Origin: an uncultured Clostridia bacterium
GTDB taxonomy: Bacteria; Bacillota; Clostridia; RUG12999
Assembly: GCA_949739095.1 (NCBI GenBank)
Contig: CATIYX010000114.1
Location: 1-5,896 of the forward strand
DNA: 5,896 nt
Direction of reading: 5' to 3'
Shown: in pieces, positions 1-5,438 of the stretch
How positions within the stretch are numbered: position 1 is the stretch's first letter
Layout of the letters: each line of letters opens with the position of its first letter
Made by a program: the position numbers and the translations under genes
The notes under the pieces: generated by a model
Databases searched by the model: none
Seen by the model: only the letters and a program-made list of their open reading frames with translations
What the model was told of the DNA's origin: nothing

Positions 1-16
1 AGGCTCCTTTTTTGTA
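1..16 (+). terminator. Possible 3' end of an upstream terminator (truncated)
   Basis: The window opens with AGGCTCC followed directly by six T residues (8-13). A GC-rich arm running straight into a T-tract is what the 3' half of a rho-independent terminator looks like. The matching 5' arm (GGAGCCT) would lie before position 1, so the hairpin cannot be confirmed. If real, it closes an upstream gene and makes the phosphohexomutase the start of a new transcription unit. Confidence 0.3.
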
Positions 17-20
17 TACT
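15..20 (+). promoter_or_regulatory. Possible -10 element for the phosphohexomutase gene
   Basis: TATACT at 15-20 matches the sigma-A -10 consensus at five of six positions. The matching -35 would fall just outside the window, so this is only half a promoter. It overlaps a 14-base dyad, TACTA-AATA-TAGTA at 17-30, that could be an operator. Transcription from here would give a leader of roughly 115 nt before the ATG at 141. Confidence 0.25.
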
Positions 21-140
21 AAATATAGTAGGAAAGCGAAAAGAAGGACAAAGGAGAATCCGATTTGGACCTATCGGTACAAGAAGCGAGTGCGCCGAAA
101 AACCGGAGCATTGCGAAAGAATTTGGAGAGGTGAAAAATC

Positions 141-1541
141 ATGGTACATTTTGGTACAGGTGGATGGAGAGCAATTATTGGCGACGAGTTTACAAGAGCA
201 AATATTCAGCTTTTGGCACAGTCATTGTCAGAATTGATGAAACAGGAGGGCGCAGGGGAAATCATCATTGGATTTGACCGCCGTTTTCTGTCTGATGTCG
301 GCGCCAGGTGGGCAGCGGAAGTGTTTGCTGCCAATGGAATTCAGGTTTCCCTAATCAAAGAGGACGCGCCTACACCGCTGATTATGTATGCAATTAAACA
401 GAGCGGCGTAAAATATGGTATGGCAGTAACTGCCAGCCACAATCCTGCGGAATATAACGGTATCAAAGTGTTTACCGAAGGCGGTCGTGACGCGACAGAG
501 ACTGTGACAGACCAGATTGAAGCCATTGGTGCCAAAAATCCGGAAATCTGTTTAATTAATTTTGAAGAAGCTTTGCAGCAAGGAAAAGTGAGATATATTG
601 AGCCGTTCAATGATTATATTGACAGTATTTTGAATATGCTGGATATCAAAACTATCCGCAACAAAAGTTTGAAAGTGTTGCTGGATCCTATGTTCGGTGT
701 GTCTAAAACATCTTTACAAACCATTTTGTTAACGGTTCGCTGCGAAGTGGATATTATCAATGACCGCCATGATACGCTTTTTGGTGGACGGTTGCCGTCT
801 CCTTCGGCAGCAACTTTGACTAGACTCAAAGATTTGGTCGTGGAAAAAGGCTATGATATCGGTATTGCAACAGACGGTGATGCGGACCGTATCGGTATCA
901 TTGACAACAAAGGACGGTTTATCCATCCGAACGAGATTCTGGTGCTGCTGTATTACTATTTGACGCAATATAAAGGCTGGAGCGGTCCGGCAGTTCGCAA
1001 TCTGGCAACCACACATTTGCTGGACAAAATTGCAGGGGTAGCAGGACAGAACTGCTATGAAGTACCGGTTGGGTTTAAACATATCAGTTCTAAAATGGAG
1101 GAAACTGATGCACTTATTGGAGGAGAATCCAGTGGTGGTCTTACCATCCGCGGACATATCAAAGGCAAAGACGGTATCTTTGCAGCCGCATTGCTGGTAG
1201 AGATGATGTGTGTGACGGGTAAAGGGCTGTCCGATATCATGGAAGAAATCTATGAAAAATATGGACACGTGACTATGACAGAATGTGATTTCAAATTTTC
1301 ACAGGAAAAGAAAGACCAATTGCAAAAGCTGTTGTTTCAGGAAAAGAAAGTACCGCAGTTTAGCGTACCAGTAGAAAAAGTTAGCTATATGGATGGTCTG
1401 AAGGTCTATTTTGAAAATGGTGGCTGGATTATTGCACGCTTCTCGGGAACAGAGCCGTTGATTCGAGTGTTCTGTGAAATGCCGACAAAAGAGCTGGCAC
1501 AGCAAATATCTGATGAAATGTGCGCTTTTTTAGGATTGTAA
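141..1541 (+). CDS. Phosphoglucomutase/phosphomannomutase family protein (alpha-D-phosphohexomutase)
   Basis: This is a complete 466-residue cytoplasmic enzyme, a normal length for the family, which interconverts hexose 1- and 6-phosphates through a phosphoserine and a bisphosphorylated intermediate. All four signature loops are visible. The N-terminal FGTGGWR is at residues 4-10. The catalytic loop TASHNP is at 97-102, with the phosphorylated serine at 99. The Mg-binding loop DGDADR is at 245-250. The sugar-binding loop GGESSG is at 327-332. The C-terminal phosphate-binding loop RFSGTEP is at 433-439. The start at 141 is supported by GGAGAGGTG at 125-133, with GAGG ending 9 bases before the ATG. 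The FGTGGWR start differs from the FGTDGVRG start of GlmM, so I do not call it glmM. Substrate specificity (glucose, mannose or an amino sugar) cannot be read from the sequence. Its position before nagB and nagA suggests, as inference, GlcNAc-1-P or hexosamine-phosphate conversion. It ends in TAA 182 bases before nagB, which has its own promoter. Confidence 0.93.
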   Translation: MVHFGTGGWRAIIGDEFTRANIQLLAQSLSELMKQEGAGEIIIGFDRRFLSDVGARWAAEVFAANGIQVSLIKEDAPTPLIMYAIKQSGVKYGMAVTASHNPAEYNGIKVFTEGGRDATETVTDQIEAIGAKNPEICLINFEEALQQGKVRYIEPFNDYIDSILNMLDIKTIRNKSLKVLLDPMFGVSKTSLQTILLTVRCEVDIINDRHDTLFGGRLPSPSAATLTRLKDLVVEKGYDIGIATDGDADRIGIIDNKGRFIHPNEILVLLYYYLTQYKGWSGPAVRNLATTHLLDKIAGVAGQNCYEVPVGFKHISSKMEETDALIGGESSGGLTIRGHIKGKDGIFAAALLVEMMCVTGKGLSDIMEEIYEKYGHVTMTECDFKFSQEKKDQLQKLLFQEKKVPQFSVPVEKVSYMDGLKVYFENGGWIIARFSGTEPLIRVFCEMPTKELAQQISDEMCAFLGL

Positions 1542-1548
1542 AGCAGCG

Positions 1549-1575
1549 AATATGAGGTTTTTTTGAGGTCATATT
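1549..1575. repeat. Inverted repeat AATATGA-N13-TCATATT
   Basis: AATATGA (1549-1555) and TCATATT (1569-1575) are perfect inverted copies separated by 13 bases that contain a run of seven T residues. The dyad lies between the phosphohexomutase stop codon and the nag promoter and ends 10 bases before the -35. The arms are AT-only apart from one G-C pair, and no T-tract follows the second arm, so it is a poor terminator. It could be an operator or a weak attenuating hairpin. Confidence 0.3.
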
Positions 1576-1585
1576 ATGCATTGAC

Positions 1586-1614
1586 TTGAATTTTCTGTTC
1601 AATTATGGTAAAAT
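1586..1614 (+). promoter_or_regulatory. nagBA promoter (TTGAAT-N17-TGgTAAAAT) with overlapping dyad
   Basis: The -35 is TTGAAT at 1586-1591 and the -10 is TAAAAT at 1609-1614, with a 17-base spacer and an extended TG at 1606-1607. An alternative -35, TTGACT at 1581-1586, pairs less well (TATGGT at 1604). A 17-base dyad, TTGAA-N7-TTCAA (1586-1602), covers the -35 and most of the spacer, exactly where a repressor would block RNA polymerase. The predicted start near 1621 gives a leader of about 103 nt before nagB. No GntR/NagR-type or CcpA-type site was recognised by eye. Confidence 0.6.
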
Positions 1615-1646
1615 AATTTTGTTAGTATTTTAACAGGTTAGGGACT

Positions 1647-1703
1647 ATGAAAAGTGGCAAGAAAGAAACTATGAATATTACCGCGATAGCGATTAAAATT
1701 TGA
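1647..1703 (+). CDS. Possible 18-codon leader ORF upstream of nagB
   Basis: ATG at 1647 opens 18 codons (MKSGKKETMNITAIAIKI) ending at TGA 1701-1703, inside the predicted nagB leader and 20 bases before the nagB ATG. A purine-rich stretch (AGGTTAGGG, 1635-1643) precedes it, but the spacing is short. Five of the first seven residues are Lys, Ser or Glu, followed by a mildly hydrophobic tail. I do not recognise it. It may be chance; an ORF of this length is common in untranslated leaders. Confidence 0.2.
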   Translation: MKSGKKETMNITAIAIKI

Positions 1704-1723
1704 GGAAATGGGGTTGTTGCAAA

Positions 1724-2446
1724 ATGGAAAAGAAAGTATTTAAAACGTATGAGGAAATGAGCAAATATGCGGCGCAAATGGTATGTGATTTGGTGAGCAG
1801 TAAACCGAATGCAGTTCTGGGACTGCCAACAGGTGGAACGCCGGTTGGCATGTATGAAACTATCCGCAAAATGTATCAGGATGGCAAAATGGATTTTGAA
1901 AATGTGACTACCTTCAATTTGGATGAATATCTGGGACTTACACACGACCATCCGCAGAGCTACTACTATTTTATGAACCAGAATTTATATTCCGGAGTGA
2001 ATCTGAAACCGGAAAATATCAATATCCCAAGTGGAACGGCAAATGATTTTGAAGCGGAATGTAAAAGTTATGACGCAAAAATTGACGCCAAAGGCGGCAT
2101 TGATTTGATGATTCTGGGGATTGGACCCAATGGGCATATCGGATTTAATGAACCGGCAGATGTTTTGTCAGGACCAACACATACAGTAGATTTGACACGT
2201 GAGACCATTGAAGCAAACGCGAGATTTTTCGACTCCATTAACGATGTTCCGACAAAAGCCATCACAATGGGCGTTGGAAGCATTTTAAAAGCGAAAAAAA
2301 TTCTAATGCTGGTGAGTGGCGCGTCTAAACAAAAGGTTGCGAAAGAACTGTTCAGCGGAGATGTTACAACGAATAATCCGTCCACGTTGTTGCAATTGCA
2401 CCGTGATGTAGTTGTATTGATGGATGAGGCGGCAGACGGTCAGTAA
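1724..2446 (+). CDS. nagB: Glucosamine-6-phosphate deaminase
   Basis: This cytoplasmic enzyme converts glucosamine-6-phosphate to fructose-6-phosphate and ammonia, the last committed step of GlcNAc catabolism. The 240-residue protein matches the short Firmicutes form and lacks the longer C-terminus of the allosteric E. coli enzyme (266 aa). Visible motifs are the phosphate-binding GLPTGGTP (33-40), FNLDEY (64-69) with Asp67 equivalent to catalytic Asp72 of E. coli, and GIGPNGHIGFNEP (132-144) with His138 and Glu143 equivalent to the E. coli catalytic His143 and Glu148. Near the C-terminus are TMGVGSIL and LLQLH. The ATG at 1724 is preferred. A TTG at 1700 would add eight residues that are not typical of the family and would leave no good binding site. 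The site for 1724 is weak (GGGGT at 1710-1714). nagA follows after 48 bases with no terminator, so the two are co-transcribed. Confidence 0.95.
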   Translation: MEKKVFKTYEEMSKYAAQMVCDLVSSKPNAVLGLPTGGTPVGMYETIRKMYQDGKMDFENVTTFNLDEYLGLTHDHPQSYYYFMNQNLYSGVNLKPENINIPSGTANDFEAECKSYDAKIDAKGGIDLMILGIGPNGHIGFNEPADVLSGPTHTVDLTRETIEANARFFDSINDVPTKAITMGVGSILKAKKILMLVSGASKQKVAKELFSGDVTTNNPSTLLQLHRDVVVLMDEAADGQ

Positions 2447-2494
2447 AGTGTAGTGTGAGAAAATGCGCAAGGAAATAGAAAGGCGGGAGTTACC

Positions 2495-3616
2495 ATGATT
2501 CTGCGAAACGGCGAGATTTTAACAGGTAATTTTACGTTTGAAAAATTGGATTTAGAAATTGATGAAACAATATCTGATATATTTATGAAAGATGACCGCG
2601 GTATTTCCGCCATAGACGATGTGCTGGATTTGAGTGGCTGTTATGTGCTGCCAGGCTTTTTCGATGTGCATACGCACGGTGCAGTCGGACTAGATTCTAT
2701 GGACTATGACGACTTTTCAGCGTGGCGGGACTATATGTACCAAAATGGTATCATGAATTTCTTCCCGACAACCGTTTCGGAAACCAAAGAAAATATATTG
2801 GAAGCGCTTACCAAGTTGGCACAGGAAGAAGATGTCATTGGAATCAATTTGGAAGGACCTTATTTAGAAGTCGGTCACAAAGGCGCACACGAGGAAGCGA
2901 CCATTCGACCGGCTGATTTAGAGGAAATGCGTTTGTTTCAAAAAACAAGCGGCAATAAAATCAAATTGACGACCATTGCACCAGACATAGAAGGTAATGT
3001 AGACTTTATTCGTCAAATCACCCAAGAAGGTGTGCGGGTTGCGCTGGGACACACCAATGCAACCTATGAAGAGGCAATGGAAGGATTTGCAGCAGGGGCT
3101 ACGGAATGTACGCATTTGTTCAATGCAATGACGCCATTGGTGCACCGTGCGCCGGGTATGGCGGGCGCGGCATTGGATTGCAAAAACGCGTTTTGTGAAG
3201 TCATTTCTGACGGAATCCATTTAGATCCGGCGGTAGTACGCATTGCATATGCTGTGCTAGGTAGTGAACGTATGGTTTTAATCAGCGACAGCATGGCGGC
3301 GACAGGTTTGGCAGATGGAGAATATCAATTGGGGGGATTAAAAATCATTGTGACAGACGGCGTTGCTAAAACAGAATATGGCGCGATTGCCGGAAGCACG
3401 AAAAATATCCGCCAAATGGTACAGAAAGCTATTTCTTTTGGTATTCCGCTGACAGAAGCAATTAAAATGGCAACTCTGACGCCGGCGCGGGCAATGGGCA
3501 TGGAGGATAAACTTGGCAGCATTGAGATTGGAAAACAAGCGGATTTGGTGATTACCGATAAAAATTTGGAAGTGCTGTATGCTATTAAAAAAGGGCAGGT
3601 TGTCTATCAGAAATAA
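2495..3616 (+). CDS. nagA: N-acetylglucosamine-6-phosphate deacetylase
   Basis: This enzyme hydrolyses GlcNAc-6-phosphate to glucosamine-6-phosphate and acetate, supplying NagB. The 373-residue protein has the normal family length and the amidohydrolase fold signatures in order. DVHTHG (57-62) carries the HxH pair His59/His61. LEGPYL (119-124) carries the metal ligand Glu120. LGHTNA (184-189) carries His186, and THLFNAM (206-212) carries His207. SDGIH (238-242) carries His242. ISDSM (263-267) carries Asp265, the catalytic acid/base. The C-terminal LGSIEIGKQADLVI returns to the small beta-domain typical of amidohydrolases. All expected metal and catalytic residues are present, so it should be active. 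The start at 2495 has AGGCGGGAG (2481-2489) five bases upstream. It is the second gene of the nagBA operon. The first good terminator downstream is at 3717-3746. Confidence 0.96.
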   Translation: MILRNGEILTGNFTFEKLDLEIDETISDIFMKDDRGISAIDDVLDLSGCYVLPGFFDVHTHGAVGLDSMDYDDFSAWRDYMYQNGIMNFFPTTVSETKENILEALTKLAQEEDVIGINLEGPYLEVGHKGAHEEATIRPADLEEMRLFQKTSGNKIKLTTIAPDIEGNVDFIRQITQEGVRVALGHTNATYEEAMEGFAAGATECTHLFNAMTPLVHRAPGMAGAALDCKNAFCEVISDGIHLDPAVVRIAYAVLGSERMVLISDSMAATGLADGEYQLGGLKIIVTDGVAKTEYGAIAGSTKNIRQMVQKAISFGIPLTEAIKMATLTPARAMGMEDKLGSIEIGKQADLVITDKNLEVLYAIKKGQVVYQK

Positions 3617-3630
3617 AGACAGCAGTAATT

Positions 3631-3659
3631 TTGTATACGACAGAAAAGTTTGTTATGCT
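3631..3659 (+). promoter_or_regulatory. Promoter-like site just after nagA
   Basis: TTGTAT (3631-3636) and TATGCT (3654-3659) are separated by 17 bases, with an extended TG at 3651-3652. The -35 matches the consensus at only three of six positions. If used, transcription would begin near 3666 and stop at the terminator ending at 3746, yielding an RNA of about 80 nt. It could also be chance in AT-rich sequence. Confidence 0.3.
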
Positions 3660-3665
3660 TTGCTG

Positions 3666-3746
3666 TGTCATATATGCGGATAAAAGACGCGGAATGGCGA
3701 TTATATAAAATATCAGGCTGACGTCATATTTTGGCGTCAGCTTTTT
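3666..3746 (+). ncRNA. Candidate small RNA or nagA 3' UTR-derived RNA
   Basis: This interval is bounded by the promoter-like site at 3631-3659 and the strong terminator at 3717-3746. It has no convincing coding content. A 17-codon ORF (ATG at 3655, TAA at 3706-3708) has no ribosome binding site and starts before the predicted RNA 5' end. The conservative reading is simply the 3' UTR of nagBA. The alternative is a short independent transcript of about 80 nt. I recognise no known RNA family. Confidence 0.2.
3717..3746 (+). terminator. Rho-independent terminator of the nagBA operon
   Basis: GCTGACGTC (3717-3725) pairs with GGCGTCAGC (3733-3741) to give a nine-pair stem with one T-G wobble and a seven-base AT loop. 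Five T residues (3742-3746) follow. The stem is GC-rich and the geometry is classical. It lies 100 bases after the nagA stop and 220 bases before the next gene, and separates the nag operon from it. Confidence 0.9.
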
Positions 3747-3826
3747 GCATTTTCAGGAAAACAAATTAGGCTTAATTGGTGGGTGTATTCTTTGGACAGT
3801 AAAAAAAGAAATAAGCGATGGGCAAC

Positions 3827-3855
3827 TTGAAACTTCCGCTTAAATATAGTATAAT
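3827..3855 (+). promoter_or_regulatory. Near-consensus promoter for the NimA-like gene
   Basis: TTGAAA (3827-3832) and a perfect TATAAT (3850-3855) are separated by 17 bases. This is the best sigma-A promoter in the window and suggests strong constitutive or regulated expression of the gene at 3967. The predicted start is near 3862. Positions 3747-3826, between the terminator and this promoter, hold nothing I can recognise. Confidence 0.8.
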
Positions 3856-3861
3856 TCATTT

Positions 3862-3966
3862 TAAGAAAAAGTTTGAAGCGGCGACAGTTTGATGTTGATA
3901 TGTTAGACCGACGGAAGCCAGACTCCATATGAGTTCAGCTCAGAGTAGACTAAAGAAAGGTGTGGT
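3862..3966 (+). other. Leader (about 105 nt) of the NimA-like gene
   Basis: The leader runs from the predicted transcription start to the start codon. It contains a small dyad, ACTC-CATAT-GAGT (3922-3934), overlapping a second possible hairpin, TGAG-TTCAG-CTCA (3929-3941). I do not recognise a riboswitch core and see no terminator or anti-terminator T-tract, so regulation by this leader is unproven. It ends with the AAAGGTG binding site at 3956-3962. Confidence 0.35.
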
Positions 3967-4455
3967 ATGATGTTTCGGGAGATGCGACGGAAAAATCAAA
4001 AACTGGATATGGAGGAATGTGCAGCTATATTACACAGAGGGACGTCAGGTGTACTTGCGCTTGCGGGAGATAATGGTTATCCATATGCCGTGCCAATCAG
4101 TTATGTCTATTGCGACAATAAGTTGTTTTTTCATTGTGCAAAGCAGGGACACAAACTGGATGCAATTGCAAGAAACCGTAAGGCTTCTTTTTGTGTGATA
4201 GATCAGGATGAAATAGCGCCGAAGGAATATACAACGCATTATAAAAGTGTTATTGTATTTGGAGAAATACGCGTATTGGAAGAAGAAACAGAAAAGCGTG
4301 CGGCGATTGAGATACTGGGACGGAAATATGCGCCGGAGGGTGCCGAGGAGGCACTGCAAACAGAAATTGAGAGATTTTATGCAGCGCTGTGTATGCTGGA
4401 GCTTTCAATAGAACATGTCAGTGGTAAGCAAGCAAAGGAATTGATACAGAAATAA
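3967..4455 (+). CDS. Pyridoxamine 5'-phosphate oxidase family protein, NimA-like
   Basis: The protein has 162 residues and belongs to the flavin split-barrel superfamily, in the branch that includes 5-nitroimidazole resistance protein NimA. Family features visible are the N-terminal FREMRRKNQ (3-11), GYPYAVPISYVY (37-48) on the FMN-binding barrel, FHCAKQGHKLDAI (55-67) and SFCVIDQDE (74-82). The tail LELSIEHVSGKQ (144-155) is also family-like. No signal peptide or membrane segment is present, so it is cytoplasmic. It probably binds FMN or a related cofactor. Its substrate is unknown, and most such proteins in gut anaerobes are untested reductases, so nitroimidazole resistance should not be assumed. 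Two adjacent ATG codons (3967 and 3970) are possible starts. AAAGGTG at 3956-3962 is 4 or 7 bases away, so 3970 is about equally plausible. It has its own strong promoter and appears functionally unrelated to nagBA. Confidence 0.88.
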   Translation: MMFREMRRKNQKLDMEECAAILHRGTSGVLALAGDNGYPYAVPISYVYCDNKLFFHCAKQGHKLDAIARNRKASFCVIDQDEIAPKEYTTHYKSVIVFGEIRVLEEETEKRAAIEILGRKYAPEGAEEALQTEIERFYAALCMLELSIEHVSGKQAKELIQK

Positions 4456-4456
4456 G

Positions 4457-4476
4457 AGTTATAAAAGAAAATAACT
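4457..4476. repeat. Weak AT-rich hairpin after the NimA-like gene
   Basis: AGTTAT (4457-4462) and ATAACT (4471-4476) form a six-pair stem around an eight-base purine loop just after the stop codon. There is no T-tract and only one G-C pair sits in each arm, so it is at best a weak terminator. Some read-through into the next gene is possible. Confidence 0.3.
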
Positions 4477-4482
4477 GAATGG

Positions 4483-4511
4483 TTGGCATATTGCGTTTTT
4501 TGTGATAAACT
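4483..4511 (+). promoter_or_regulatory. Promoter of the zinc-ribbon membrane protein gene
   Basis: TTGGCA (4483-4488, five of six matches) and TAAACT (4506-4511) have a 17-base spacer and an extended TGA just before the -10. The -10 region TTGTGATAAACTAT (4500-4513) is repeated exactly in the glyS promoter. The predicted start near 4518 gives a leader of about 32 nt. Confidence 0.55.
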
Positions 4512-4549
4512 ATCCTATATTGAAATGACTGTAATATGGGGGACAAAAA

Positions 4550-5002
4550 ATGTATTGCGGTGTACGGACTGATGAGAAGTTTTGTGCGGAATGCGGACAG
4601 CGAACAGAAAAATATAAAAAATTTTGCAGGGGATGTGGAAAAGAACTGGAATCAAGGGTGAAAAAATGTCCGAACTGTGGCAGACGCATTAGATTTTCAG
4701 TCAGCAATGTGATATTGTCTGTGATGTTGGTTATCTTGCTAGCGGCACTGGGAATCTATTATAAACCATCACCTCTTGCAGTGGTGTTTATTCTGTCGGC
4801 AATGATACTGACGCTTTTGCTCTGCACAAAATGGATAGACCGAAAATATCGGGAATATCAAGAGCATCGGCATATGTTAAAAACATGGTGTATTGCGCTT
4901 ATTCTTATTTGTATTCTGGCGCCGACTATAATTTGTCATTTACCGCCAAATCGGTTCAACATTAACTGGATTGTAAAACGCGAGTTGTATTGGGATAGTT
5001 GA
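4550..5002 (+). CDS. Zinc-ribbon membrane protein, probably cut short by an in-frame TGA
   Basis: As read to the TGA at 5000-5002, the product has 150 residues. The N-terminal 45 residues are cysteine-rich: Cys3, Cys12/Cys15, Cys26/Cys29 and Cys40/Cys43. The last four form a complete CxxC-CxxC zinc ribbon. The first ribbon lacks one cysteine. Three hydrophobic segments follow at about 52-71, 76-93 and 113-131, with a basic loop (WIDRKYREYQEHRH) between the second and third. By the positive-inside rule the ribbons are cytoplasmic and the C-terminus is outside. The start at 4550 is supported by GGGGGA (4538-4543), six bases upstream, and the reading frame has a stop codon at 4532. Zinc-ribbon proteins of this layout are common and uncharacterised in Firmicutes, so I assign no function. 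The frame continues open past the TGA to 5341, so this is probably the N-terminal part of a 263-residue gene. Confidence 0.75.
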   Translation: MYCGVRTDEKFCAECGQRTEKYKKFCRGCGKELESRVKKCPNCGRRIRFSVSNVILSVMLVILLAALGIYYKPSPLAVVFILSAMILTLLLCTKWIDRKYREYQEHRHMLKTWCIALILICILAPTIICHLPPNRFNINWIVKRELYWDS

Positions 5003-5341
5003 CAGAATATCAGAGAAGATTATAAGGAGTATGATTCTGTTGGGATATATATGCAAACGCATGAGCTGATAGACAGCGGAGATGCTTGTTGGGTGACTGT
5101 GGAAACAATTTATTCTTCCAGACGAAACTATCCGGGATATATTCGGACAGAGTTTGACAATCAATATTTTAGGTTGGATAAGAGTTCAGGTAAAACGGAA
5201 TACATAACAGAAGGTAGTTATAAGGACGCAAAGTTTTCGCTGCAAAGCCGTATTTTGACAAGTAAAGTGGATTACTTGGCAGAGCAGTATGAAAAAGAAT
5301 TGGAACAGCGCTGGAAGAGAAAGACAAGTAAAATAGATTAA
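5003..5341 (+). pseudogene. 3' part of the zinc-ribbon gene beyond the TGA
   Basis: The same frame as the zinc-ribbon gene stays open from the codon after the TGA to TAA at 5339-5341, giving 112 further residues. They are hydrophilic and look like the extracytoplasmic domain of the same protein (HELIDSGDACWVTVETIYSS, then an acidic and basic tail ending in KRKTSKID). The first internal ATG, at 5051, would give 96 residues. Its only ribosome-site candidate, AAGGAG at 5024-5029, is 21 bases away, which is too far. The segment has no signal peptide or membrane helix of its own, and a terminator follows directly. It is most simply the severed C-terminal domain, although a separate small gene cannot be excluded. 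Confidence 0.6.
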
Positions 5342-5348
5342 AACAGTT

Positions 5349-5380
5349 GGTATACAAAGCGTTTTTGTATGCCCTTTTTT
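5349..5380 (+). terminator. Rho-independent terminator after the zinc-ribbon gene
   Basis: GGTATACAAA (5349-5358) pairs with TTTGTATGCC (5364-5373) in a ten-pair stem with one T-G wobble and a five-base loop. C and six T residues (5375-5380) follow. It starts seven bases after the stop at 5341, which supports 5341 as the true end of the zinc-ribbon transcription unit. Confidence 0.88.
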
Positions 5381-5400
5381 GTGAGATTGGTAGAAATCAC
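5381..5400. repeat. Imperfect dyad upstream of the glyS promoter
   Basis: GTGA (5381-5384) and TCAC (5397-5400) are inverted copies with partly matching interior bases. The 20-base element lies between the terminator and the TTGACA at 5411. It could be an operator or chance; the interior symmetry is poor. Confidence 0.2.
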
Positions 5401-5410
5401 CTCTGCCGTC

Positions 5411-5438
5411 TTGACAAATGGGCTGGTTGTGATAAACT
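5411..5438 (+). promoter_or_regulatory. Promoter of the glycyl-tRNA synthetase gene
   Basis: A perfect -35 TTGACA (5411-5416) is followed after 16 bases by TAAACT (5433-5438), with an extended TGA just before it. The 14 bases TTGTGATAAACTAT (5427-5440) are identical to those in the zinc-ribbon promoter. The predicted start near 5445 leaves about 76 nt of leader, too short for a T-box riboswitch, and no T-box sequence is seen. Confidence 0.7.

Noticed and set aside
65..277. TTG-started frame with an AAGGAG upstream (51-56)
   Set aside because: It overlaps the well-supported phosphohexomutase start in another frame, and its product has no recognisable character.
729..1268. Long minus-strand open frame of 179 codons
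   Set aside because: It lies wholly inside the phosphohexomutase, whose catalytic motifs are intact. The antisense product is a Cys/His/Phe-rich shadow.
1700..1723. Upstream TTG start adding eight residues to NagB
   Set aside because: The ATG at 1724 matches the usual family N-terminus and length, and the extra residues are not family-like.
2129..2137. Asn136 in NagB where E. coli has catalytic Asp141
   Set aside because: From memory, Asn at this position is common in Firmicutes NagB proteins with NGHIGFNEP-type motifs, so it is not evidence of inactivation.
3737..3928. Minus-strand open frame of 63 codons in the gap after nagA
   Set aside because: It runs antisense through a terminator arm and a strong promoter, with no ribosome binding site or recognisable features.
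5000..5039. Selenocysteine at the TGA, with CAGAAT/ATTCTG (5003-5008, 5034-5039) as a SECIS-like stem
   Set aside because: The stem has only six pairs, is AT-rich and has a loop of about 25 bases without a convincing upper stem. The residue is not in a redox motif, and no selenoprotein machinery is visible.
11..5358. TTTGTATAC found at 11-19, 3630-3638 and, on the other strand, 5350-5358
   Set aside because: Nine-base matches are expected by chance in AT-rich intergenic DNA, and one copy is simply a terminator arm.
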